Source: Synergistaceae bacterium
GTDB lineage: Bacteria; Synergistota; Synergistia; Synergistales; Aminobacteriaceae
DNA: 51,728 nt
Assembly: GCA_018436725.1 (NCBI GenBank)
Contig: JAHDKT010000011.1
Location: 1-51,728, forward strand
Reading direction: 5' to 3'
The translations under genes were made by a program, and so were the position numbers. How positions within the stretch are numbered: the stretch's first letter is position 1; every line of letters begins with the position of its first letter. A model generated the notes under the pieces. The model was given only the letters and a program-made list of their open reading frames with translations, ran no database searches and was not told the origin of the DNA. Below are positions 26,021 through 33,932 of this stretch, piece after piece.

Positions 26021-28000
26021 GGTCTATCCCCGCGCATGCGGGGGAACCTCCGTCGTTCCGCGTGGACGGGAAAAGCCACCGGGTCTATCCCCGCGCATGC
26101 GGGGGAACCTTGATCCGCATTTTCGACTGCACGCGCCCTCTGGGTCTATCCCCGCGCATGCGGGGGAACCTTTTGACGGATTGCGTCGATCATCTTGATG
26201 AAGGGTCTATCCCCGCGCATGCGGGGGAACCCGTTCTGCCCGGCGCGCTCCTTCTCGACGACCGGGTCTATCCCCGCGCATGCGGGGGAACCGCACGTAT
26301 CAGCGCCTGTATAGCCGCCGCGCTGGGTCTATCCCCGCGCATGCGGGGGAACCATGGACGGCGTTCCCACGCTGCTCGATCTGAAGGGTCTATCCCCGCG
26401 CATGCGGGGGAACCTCTACGCCTCGGGTGCTATCGAGGGGTTAGCGCGGTCTATCCCCGCGCATGCGGGGGAACCAGCGGAAGCGACCTGCATGATTCCG
26501 GATGCTAGGGTCTATCCCCGCGCATGCGGGGGAACCCGTATCGAACGCCGAGGTCGCCGAGGGGTCTGGGGTCTATCCCCGCGCATGCGGGGGAACCCAT
26601 CTTCTGGACGGCCTCGTCGCGGGAGCTGAGGGTCTATCCCCGCGCATGCGGGGGAACCGTCCCATTCATCGTCTTTATCCTCCTCTTCCGGGGTCTATCC
26701 CCGCGCATGCGGGGGAACCGCAGCGTTCCAGAGGGCGGCGAGGCGGCGGGCGGGTCTATCCCCGCGCATGCGGGGGAACCCCGCAGAGGAAGCGAGGCTG
26801 TACAAATACAAGGGGTCTATCCCCGCGCATGCGGGGGAACCTCGATGGAAAAGGCGATGGAGCACGCGGAATTGGGTCTATCCCCGCGCATGCGGGGGAA
26901 CCAGACCGTTCGTATAACTTACGGCGAATGGAAGGGGTCTATCCCCGCGCATGCGGGGGAACCTGTACTTAGTTTCTCGCGATGAAGGGAAAATAGGGTC
27001 TATCCCCGCGCATGCGGGGGAACCCCGATCATCGCCGCAGTCTCCTCCAGCGGGATGGGTCTATCCCCGCGCATGCGGGGGAACCGCGCCCACGATGGCC
27101 GCTATCAGCTTCGACGGGGGTCTATCCCCGCGCATGCGGGGGAACCTCGCTTTCACGCGCTCCATGCTCGCCTTCGCCGGGTCTATCCCCGCGCATGCGG
27201 GGGAACCTCACCTCGAAGTCCATTCCGCCTATTCTGATGGGGTCTATCCCCGCGCATGCGGGGGAACCTCCACGGCGAAGGCGAGCACGGCCACCGGATC
27301 GGGTCTATCCCCGCGCATGCGGGGGAACCAACAAAACCCACGCGTCAGAGTCAGTCCCTTTGGGTCTATCCCCGCGCATGCGGGGGAACCGTTCCGACAG
27401 GGTGGAGCGCGGCGGACATGACGGGTCTATCCCCGCGCATGCGGGGGAACCTCCAGTGTTCTCACTCGTAGCCACAGCAGAACGGGTCTATCCCCGCGCA
27501 TGCGGGGGAACCCCAGGTATTTCGACCGGCCTTCGGAGAAGTCAAGGCCTATCCCCGCGCATGCGGGGGAACCGCGACCTCCCTGCCGCACCACGGGCAG
27601 ACCGCGGGTCTATCCCCGCGCATGCGGGGGAACCTTTCTCAGCCCGCACGGAGACCAGTCGGTCCCGGGTCTATCCCCGCGCATGCGGGGGAACCGGTCA
27701 AATATTCGCTTTCGCCGAAGCTTGCAAGGGTCTATCCCCGCGCATGCGGGGGAACCTCGACGAGCGACAAAGAAATCATCCGGCGAAAGGGTCTATCCCC
27801 GCGCATGCGGGGGAACCATATCGTAGTGGCCGCACTGGCCAACATTCAGGGGTCTATCCCCGCGCATGCGGGGGAACCGAGATCGGTCAACTCCGTCTCT
27901 TTCGAAACCAGGGTCTATCCCCGCGCATGCGGGGGAACCAGGACCGCAAGGGAGAATTACCGGGAAGCCCGGGGTCTATCCCCGCGCATGCGGGGGAACC
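26021..28000 (-). CRISPR. Type I-E CRISPR array, leader-proximal segment (33 repeats)
   Basis: Thirty-three repeats start at 26021 and recur every 61 bp to 27973, with the same sequence as the distal segment. The unit at 27546 has one change (T to C at its third plus-strand base). The base preceding each unit on the plus strand is almost always G (exception: C at 26448), as expected if the last repeat base comes from the PAM side of each new spacer. The cas2-proximal end at 28000 is the growing end, so the newest spacers are near 27940. With the distal part, the original array had 76 repeats and 75 spacers. Confidence 0.97.
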
Positions 28001-28023
28001 TCTTCTTTAGCCTTTATTTAATC
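28001..28023 (-). promoter_or_regulatory. Very short CRISPR leader
   Basis: Only 23 AT-rich bases separate the cas2 stop from the first repeat. Type I-E leaders are usually much longer and carry the promoter and the integration signals. Here those signals must overlap the 3' end of cas2, or the array must be read through from the cas operon. Confidence 0.6.
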
Positions 28024-28314
28024 TTACTTGCCAAGATAGCTTAACGCAATCCCATCCACATCGATTATCCGCCGGGGTGGTTCTCCAAGAGAGAGAACGC
28101 CAACACCGGTGCTCTCTGTGTTGTCTTTATAGATCATGACTACGGAAGCGTCCTCGATATCAACGAACCATTTGGACAGCACCGCCCATGTTCGTTCTCG
28201 AACCCCTTTTGTCATCGAAGGGCTCGCATATACCGCCGGGGTCACTTCGAGCATACAAGAGGCCAGAAAACCTCGGACCTTATCCGGAACGTTTCTTGTA
28301 ACGACGACGATCAT
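28024..28314 (-). CDS. cas2: CRISPR-associated endonuclease Cas2 (type I-E)
   Basis: 96 residues, Cas2e. MIVVVTRNVPDKVRGFLASCMLEVTPAVYAS and the GVRERTWAVL segment match E. coli Cas2 (CasB-type I-E Cas2 with MSMLVVVTENVPPRLRG). Forms the Cas1-Cas2 integrase that inserts new spacers next to the leader. Overlaps cas1 by 4 nt. The C-terminus lies 23 nt from the first repeat. Confidence 0.96.
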   Translation of the reverse strand: MIVVVTRNVPDKVRGFLASCMLEVTPAVYASPSMTKGVRERTWAVLSKWFVDIEDASVVMIYKDNTESTGVGVLSLGEPPRRIIDVDGIALSYLGK

Positions 28315-29177
28315 GCCCCTTCCTCCAGCAGATCTTTAATCATATCGATCATTTTGGATATGATTCCTTGGCGTCTTAGAGTAACCCCGGCATGCTTTCG
28401 AACGTGACGCTCGATAGAGACGCCCTGTTCCCGAAAAAACTGTTTGCTTGCCCCGAATGCCACAGGGAGCGTAAAGGTATCTCTGAAGATATCGGCGATG
28501 TCGAGAATGAACGATTGCCCGGAATCTTCGTGAATAAAACCGAGCTGAGGTATTGTTCTCGTAGCCGCCACCGCGATGGACGAGGCGGCGTACGCAACGG
28601 TTGCGGCATGGTTCAGAGCCTGATTCGGTATATCCGTGCCTTCCGGATTTTTTCTGTCGTAATTCCTTCCTTTCCATGGTATTCCGAATTTGTGGGCCAT
28701 TAAAAAATACATTTCTCGTGCCCTGGCCCCTTCCATGCCTCTCAAAACGGATAACTCAAGGTTCGGGAATATTTCTCCCATTCTCTTGGCGTACATTGCT
28801 CGGGCAATGAATATGCGGCTTGCTTCATCCGCCCAGAGATTTGTTTGTCTGCGAGCGAGAGCGCTCCAGTCGGGGCCGAGAGGTTGTGCGGAGTACATCC
28901 TGACGCCGTCCTCTCCGACCGCGATTAACGCAGTCCCATGACTTGCGGTAAGGCGAAACACATCATGGGTAATCGATGTACCCGGTCCAAGAAGAATCAT
29001 CGAAACATTTTGGTAGGGGATGTCGTATGTCCCCGGATCGAGCCCTTCGCACCCCGCAGTGACGAAACGAAGAGTTCCGGAAGAGACAAACAGTTCGCCT
29101 CGGCTTAACCATAACAGACCATGACGATCGGAATGAGGTATGCGCGATGTTTCGATTCCGAGGCGAGGAATACCCAT
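28311..29177 (-). CDS. cas1: CRISPR-associated integrase Cas1 (type I-E)
   Basis: 288 residues. Metal ligands are E149 in LRGMEGARAREMY, H216 in GFIHEDSGQSF and D226/D229 in ILDIADIFRD, matching E141, H208 and D218/D221 of E. coli Cas1. Catalyses spacer integration with Cas2. Start 3 nt after the cas6e stop; the N-terminal beta domain is complete. Confidence 0.97.
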   Translation of the reverse strand: MGIPRLGIETSRIPHSDRHGLLWLSRGELFVSSGTLRFVTAGCEGLDPGTYDIPYQNVSMILLGPGTSITHDVFRLTASHGTALIAVGEDGVRMYSAQPLGPDWSALARRQTNLWADEASRIFIARAMYAKRMGEIFPNLELSVLRGMEGARAREMYFLMAHKFGIPWKGRNYDRKNPEGTDIPNQALNHAATVAYAASSIAVAATRTIPQLGFIHEDSGQSFILDIADIFRDTFTLPVAFGASKQFFREQGVSIERHVRKHAGVTLRRQGIISKMIDMIKDLLEEGA

Positions 29178-29180
29178 ACT

Positions 29181-29894
29181 TCAACGACCTTCCGGACGGA
29201 GAAGGACGGCGCCGAAGCCAAACGCTTTGTGCCTCCCTATTCCTTCGCGCAGCATCGACGCGAAGCCGCCGGAATCCGAGACTTTGAGAACACCGTCGAA
29301 AACGCTCTCGGGGCGCGTCAATTTTCGAAGTGTACGCCCTTTGTCCTTTCGGCGAAACTCATTCAAACGGAACGACTTCATCCGCATATCCAGAATCTCG
29401 GCCCCGCCGAACGCTTTGAAACGTTCCATGAGCCAGTTCGCATATACTGTTTCTCTGTCGATGGATTCGTCAGGGGTCCTTTCGCAGGCTGCCAAAAAGG
29501 CATCCCGTTCGACGATTTTTCCGTCCTCGCCGCTACGACGCGATATAGGACAAAATCGTACTCGAAATCCCAACGTCCTCCCAACGGACCATGACTCAGG
29601 CATATTTTTCGAGCGTACGGCGTCCGGAGAAATGACTTCATGGAGCATCGGTTCCGCTGTCGAAACCATCTCCTCGACCAGCTCGGTTCCTGTGCAGTCG
29701 GCATATCCAAGCACTTTCAAAGCTCTGCCGCCGCTGTCGAAGACCTCGAACGGCTGGGGAGCCTTGGAACCGAACGAGAGTCTCATTGCGGCATGGATCA
29801 GGTAATCTTTGTCGGAAAGAGAAAGCTTGCTCTGCCTCGCCCAGTAGACAAGAGCCGAAGTTTTTATCTCTAGATGGATCATTGAAAACGTCAT
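29181..29894 (-). CDS. cas6e: crRNA-processing endoribonuclease Cas6e
   Basis: 237 residues from the ATG that overlaps the cas5e stop. Two ferredoxin-like halves. Cas6e traits: the LSLSDKDYLIHAAMRLSFG segment with a candidate catalytic His in the first domain, and a C-terminal GIGRHKAFGFGAVLLRP glycine-rich loop. Cuts the repeat hairpin (stem GCGGGG/CCCCGC type) to leave an AUAGACC-type 5' handle and stays in Cascade. Confidence 0.94.
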   Translation of the reverse strand: MTFSMIHLEIKTSALVYWARQSKLSLSDKDYLIHAAMRLSFGSKAPQPFEVFDSGGRALKVLGYADCTGTELVEEMVSTAEPMLHEVISPDAVRSKNMPESWSVGRTLGFRVRFCPISRRSGEDGKIVERDAFLAACERTPDESIDRETVYANWLMERFKAFGGAEILDMRMKSFRLNEFRRKDKGRTLRKLTRPESVFDGVLKVSDSGGFASMLREGIGRHKAFGFGAVLLRPEGR

Positions 29895-30619
29895 GCGTTC
29901 ACCCCCTGTATCTGCCCCCGCCAAACAAGCCGGCTTCCGGAGTGGACATCGTTTGTCCAATCTCGAAGGTCCTGTCGCTCTATCATGAGTTCTCCCTTTT
30001 TTTCGGGAGCGGAGGAAACAACAGGCCACTCCGCAATAAATGGTCCGTTTCCTCGTTCCGAGATGATTTGTTCAAGAGCCGCGTAAACGGAGTCGGCTTC
30101 GATGATACCCCGGTAGAGCGGTGCGTACGGAATGCAGCAATAACGACCGATAAAAAGGACACGAAACGGGTAAGTCAGCGCTTGAGCGATCTCTTCGGCC
30201 GATGGCAATGATTCGTCCTGCTCCGAGGCAACGCAAATGATCGTATGAATCACGCTATCCGCGAGGTAGTGCTTAAGTCTGATAACGGTTCCCTCGTTTT
30301 TCCCCGCTTGAATGGCCTTTATAACATCCCTTTCTCCTCTAAATGAATCGGAACGCCACAGCGGGAGTTCTTTTTTTGTGAAGAAAAGCGTTTGATAATC
30401 GATAATCCGATTCCCTGGCATGTCGATCCTCGTTCCCATACTAATCGCGCTCTGTAGTACTTGCATACGTCTTTGTTCGGTATGCTCGTAACCAAGGGCA
30501 TTTGCCAACAGCCCTGTGATCATAGAGCATGCCGGGAAAATGTCCGTGGGACGTACTTTCCCCACGGCTGGAGCACCGAAGGAGAGCAATCCATCGAAGC
30601 ACAAGTGTGCAAAACGCAT
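29891..30619 (-). CDS. cas5e: Cascade subunit Cas5e (CasD)
   Basis: About 242 residues. MRFAHLCFDGLLSFGAPAVGKVRPTDIFPACSMITGLLANALG carries the Cas5 N-terminal pattern (substrate-like RAMP fold, with a P-T-x-S/C-x-I-x-G-L-L-A-x-A-L-G core). ATG at 30619 chosen, 5 nt after the cas7e stop; an upstream TTG is less likely. Caps the crRNA 5' handle in Cascade. Confidence 0.94.
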   Translation of the reverse strand: MRFAHLCFDGLLSFGAPAVGKVRPTDIFPACSMITGLLANALGYEHTEQRRMQVLQSAISMGTRIDMPGNRIIDYQTLFFTKKELPLWRSDSFRGERDVIKAIQAGKNEGTVIRLKHYLADSVIHTIICVASEQDESLPSAEEIAQALTYPFRVLFIGRYCCIPYAPLYRGIIEADSVYAALEQIISERGNGPFIAEWPVVSSAPEKKGELMIERQDLRDWTNDVHSGSRLVWRGQIQGVNA

Positions 30620-30624
30620 GATGC

Positions 30625-31827
30625 TTACCCGCAATTTCCGGAGACTATGGCATTTTCAACATTTTCCGCCAGAAGATGCAGCGGAATTCTCTCTTTGAAG
30701 GGAGTGTCCAGACGACAGGAGATATAACGAACTTCGTGCAGACCATACATCTCATCCAGAGATGTCATGTATTGCTCTATTCTGTTCAGCGACTCCGCTA
30801 ACAAATCTCCGCGTCCGAGTTGGACCGGGTTTGCAAAGGCATTAGCGAGGGTTCTCGGTTGCCGCTCTCCCATCTCCGCCATGACGAACTCCGCGTATGA
30901 GTAGGGCGCTGTGGAACCGAGTTTCGCGCCGGGAGTGACTGTGGCGAAAAGATGAATCAGGTGTTTGACGATGCGGGCTGCGAGAGTTCTGTCGACGCCT
31001 TCGTCGCGCCAGTTTCGAGACTTCCCTTCTCCGGTGTTCGAGACGAGCTGGGGAAGGTCTACTACAGCGTAGTTATAAAACAGCCCGCTTGTAAGCTCCG
31101 CCGAGTTGATGTGACCGCTACCCGTTTCGACGAGGTCGTCCACGGCGGAGAAGTAGTCGGCTTCAAATGTTTCCTGATGTACAGTAAACGAATGCGCCAC
31201 ATGCACTGCAGCATCGACGCGCGCTTCAGTATCGCCACTGACGAAGCGGCCGAAAAGCGATGCGTCGATGCCTGCTCCGTATTTTAGAGCAATAAAATCT
31301 TTATGGCGTTCCTTCCAAAGCGCTTCTGCCTTCTTTTTCGCTGATTCTGCATCACCGGACGAAGCGCAGATTTCGAGGGCAAGCTTGGAGAGAAATCCAA
31401 TTTCCGGCTTCCCCAAGACAATGACTTCTCCACGGTCGAGAGGTTCACTCCCTTTCTTTTTCGTTTTTTCCTCGTTCTCCTTATTTCCATCATCTTTTTC
31501 ACCATACAGATTTTTTTGAAATACTTTAAGAATTTCTTCGACAAGTTCTTTCGAAACGCCTTCTTTTTCTACAAGATCGCGTGCTATTATCCGACTGAAC
31601 GTCTTGCGGGAGCGGACAGAGAGTTCGAAGCCATCCTCAATCTTGTCCAGTCCGTATATGTCGTCGCACGTTCTCAGACGACGCTTGCGACATTGCGAGC
31701 TGACTCGTGTTCTGGTATAGCCTCCGAAGGGAATTCGCTTAGCCAGACCGCTGTCGTCTCTATTTAAAAGAACCGAGGGATAGGCTGTAAGAGTGGAGAT
31801 CTGTATAAAACGAGGGGTGATAGACAT
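30625..31827 (-). CDS. cas7e: Cascade backbone subunit Cas7e (CasC)
   Basis: 400 residues. N-terminal FIQISTLTAYPSVLLNRDDSGLAKRIPFGGYTRTRVSSQCRKR is the Cas7e signature, with later FGRFVSGDTEARVDAAVHVAHSFTVH and SAELTSGLFYNYAVVDL. A charged low-complexity insertion (about residues 115-135, Lys/Glu/Asn-rich) sits in the thumb region. Six copies usually coat the crRNA spacer. Base composition is visibly more AT-rich than flanking chromosomal genes. Confidence 0.96.
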   Translation of the reverse strand: MSITPRFIQISTLTAYPSVLLNRDDSGLAKRIPFGGYTRTRVSSQCRKRRLRTCDDIYGLDKIEDGFELSVRSRKTFSRIIARDLVEKEGVSKELVEEILKVFQKNLYGEKDDGNKENEEKTKKKGSEPLDRGEVIVLGKPEIGFLSKLALEICASSGDAESAKKKAEALWKERHKDFIALKYGAGIDASLFGRFVSGDTEARVDAAVHVAHSFTVHQETFEADYFSAVDDLVETGSGHINSAELTSGLFYNYAVVDLPQLVSNTGEGKSRNWRDEGVDRTLAARIVKHLIHLFATVTPGAKLGSTAPYSYAEFVMAEMGERQPRTLANAFANPVQLGRGDLLAESLNRIEQYMTSLDEMYGLHEVRYISCRLDTPFKERIPLHLLAENVENAIVSGNCG

Positions 31828-32333
31828 TATGCAACATCCTCCTTTTTTTTCTTCGCTTGAATGTAGTCTTTTGCGATATCCCGTTTAATTTTTTCTTCAC
31901 TTTTTTTATCTGAATAGAAAAGGAGTTGCGCCAACGTGCCCCAATCAACGGGCATATTTTTCGAGATGCACAGTCGTGCAAAAAGCCTGATCTGATCAGA
32001 GAGATTCTTGTCTTTGCTTCGTAGAAAAGTGTTTATTCTTTGAACTGGAAACGAGGCAAATATTGCTCCCACTGAGTGCGAGGGAGCTTCCGAATGGATT
32101 TCGGGCGCCATGATGGCCATTCCATTGAGTAACGTTATCCAATTATTTTCCATGGATTCGTTCATGCGGAAAGCTTCCGGGACGTAATCGTACAAAACTC
32201 TCCAGAAAGGCAACGGCGGGGAGTCGTTAGTCATACGTCTAAGTTCCGCCAGATCACCTTTGGGAAAACGAGAGCTACCTAGCATACCTGCAAGGACAGC
32301 GATTACGTTCCGGAGATCGCTCGTGTTGGTCAT
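31827..32333 (-). CDS. casB: Cascade small subunit Cas11e (Cse2/CasB)
   Basis: 168 residues, all-helical. LAELRRMTNDSPPLPFWRVLYDYVP near the start and FPVQRINTFLRSKDKNLSDQIRLFARLCISKNMPVDWGTLAQLL match the Cse2 core (R-x-x-x-L-L and V-D-W-x-x-L-x-x-D/L-L). Dimer in the Cascade belly. Overlaps cas8e by 4 nt and cas7e by 1 nt. Lys-rich tail. Confidence 0.93.
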   Translation of the reverse strand: MTNTSDLRNVIAVLAGMLGSSRFPKGDLAELRRMTNDSPPLPFWRVLYDYVPEAFRMNESMENNWITLLNGMAIMAPEIHSEAPSHSVGAIFASFPVQRINTFLRSKDKNLSDQIRLFARLCISKNMPVDWGTLAQLLFYSDKKSEEKIKRDIAKDYIQAKKKKEDVA

Positions 32334-33925
32334 TGCTTTGTACCTCCTGAAGAAATATCAAATAGCGGCAGATATTTTTTCATTGCGCTGAAAAAAAACA
32401 GTTCTGCGTCAGCTGCGCGGATGAATTCTGTTTCTCCTGAGTGTAGTCGTCGTTCAAGTACATCTTTAAAAATATCTTCTATCGTCTTTCGGAGAAACTC
32501 TATCCACGAATTGAGCCGCAGTGGATCATCCGTTTCCTCTCCTTCGTTTGGTAGAGCTTCCCAAAGAAACGGGAAAAAATTGTCGGATATCGCGTCGTTC
32601 AGTATTCGACAGGAGGTCGGGGCAAATGCCAATACCCGTTTCCTTTTGTTTTTTTGTCCTTCGCTGCCCCTCTCCAAGAAAAGGCGTGAAATCGCCGGGG
32701 ACAACACCTTTTCTTTTGCTTTACAAGCCAAATCGATCATTGTATTGAGCAAACGTTCGCTTATATCATCGGGGAAACGTAAAAATCCAAGTTTTTCTGG
32801 TGGAACAGGAAGGATCCTTTCGTGATATTCCTCCGTGCTACTTTTTCCTCGCTCAATAATACAAAAACGAACAGAAATGGGAGGTCTGTCGAATTCTCTA
32901 GGAATTTGAGCGGGAGAGCGAATGTAGGATTCTTTATCCAGCAGAATCCTCCCCATTCGATCCCAGGTGGGGCTAGTGTTGAAGGCGCTTCCGTCTTTCC
33001 TATCTATTGGAATCCAAGGATCGTCTAAAGCACCCTTGTATGCCTTCCCTTCGACTCTGCATGTGGAGGTGCCCGTCATGCACGCTTCGAGGGAATCATT
33101 TTCCCCTTTCCGTATTCGGAGTAATCGACATATCTCCAAAAAATACGGATGGAGTTCATTTAATGATAATGATGATTTCCCGTCCCACATTTCAAGCCAA
33201 AGAAGACGCTTCCCCGTTGTTGAAAGATTCCATTCTATCTCTTTTTCAGTTTGTAACAACTCAATCAGCACTCTGCAATCCCGGCCCCACTGGTCACCCC
33301 AGTATGGAGATGTAATAAGACCCACCCCCGGTCGAGTTGCTATGTTTTCCCCCTTTTGCCTCACCGTACTATGGTAGTTTCCGGGAGCCCCTCCAAGTGA
33401 ATATCCAGCATGGCCCTGGAGTGTAACGAGTGCAAAAATCCAATGGTCTTTCTTAACGGATGTTATACGCCGTCCTTTTTCGTCGATATTTTTTGTAGTA
33501 AAAATTATATCTATCTCGTCAGGAGTTCTCGCAACCGTCATCATCTCCCCAACGCTTTCGTGAATTGGCGGCTGAAGAAACGCTGGTTTTTTCGTATCCG
33601 CCACCACAAGACTCCACGCATCGTTGTCCGGTGTGAGAGCGGATAGTAGTCCCTTCCACTTGCCTTCATCGTACACTCCAGGAAGCTCCGAGTACGGCGT
33701 GTTCTTACCAACCGAGGGTATCTCTACTCCTCCGTCGGTAAGCGCTATAGCGCCAAGTTGACAGAGGAATGCATGCCAAGGGTGCCGCTGGTGAGGGCGC
33801 AAGTTGGTGAAAGCTTCGATACTGTTCCTCCCCAACGCGGCAAACACCCCAGGCAAGGTGAGTTTCACGCTTGAAGAGTCCCTAGTCCGCACTTCGATGC
33901 ACGGTTCTTCCAAGATATTGGACAA
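32330..33925 (-). CDS. casA: Cascade large subunit Cas8e (Cse1/CasA)
   Basis: 531 residues. Cse1 features: LRPHQRHPWHAFLCQLGAIAL, the W-rich GDQWGRDCRVLIELL region and a C-terminal four-helix bundle. Recognises the PAM and recruits Cas3. The start is TTG (33925) with GGAG 11 nt upstream; no ATG fits the frame. Lies 7 nt after the cas3 stop. Confidence 0.94.
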   Translation of the reverse strand: MSNILEEPCIEVRTRDSSSVKLTLPGVFAALGRNSIEAFTNLRPHQRHPWHAFLCQLGAIALTDGGVEIPSVGKNTPYSELPGVYDEGKWKGLLSALTPDNDAWSLVVADTKKPAFLQPPIHESVGEMMTVARTPDEIDIIFTTKNIDEKGRRITSVKKDHWIFALVTLQGHAGYSLGGAPGNYHSTVRQKGENIATRPGVGLITSPYWGDQWGRDCRVLIELLQTEKEIEWNLSTTGKRLLWLEMWDGKSSLSLNELHPYFLEICRLLRIRKGENDSLEACMTGTSTCRVEGKAYKGALDDPWIPIDRKDGSAFNTSPTWDRMGRILLDKESYIRSPAQIPREFDRPPISVRFCIIERGKSSTEEYHERILPVPPEKLGFLRFPDDISERLLNTMIDLACKAKEKVLSPAISRLFLERGSEGQKNKRKRVLAFAPTSCRILNDAISDNFFPFLWEALPNEGEETDDPLRLNSWIEFLRKTIEDIFKDVLERRLHSGETEFIRAADAELFFFSAMKKYLPLFDISSGGTKQ

Positions 33926-33932
33926 AATCGCA

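Noticed and set aside
20915..28000. Reading the array on the plus strand with its leader at 20900
   Set aside because: The minus-strand repeat aligns with the E. coli I-E repeat and its AUAAACC handle, the degenerate unit is at 20915, and cas2 lies at the other end.
20907..28010. Long plus-strand open frames with repeating GLSPRMRGN, VYPRACGGT and GSIPAHAGEP units
   Set aside because: They are the three-frame reading of the CRISPR repeat; the 61-bp period rotates the frame and no ribosome sites fit. Not a repeat protein.
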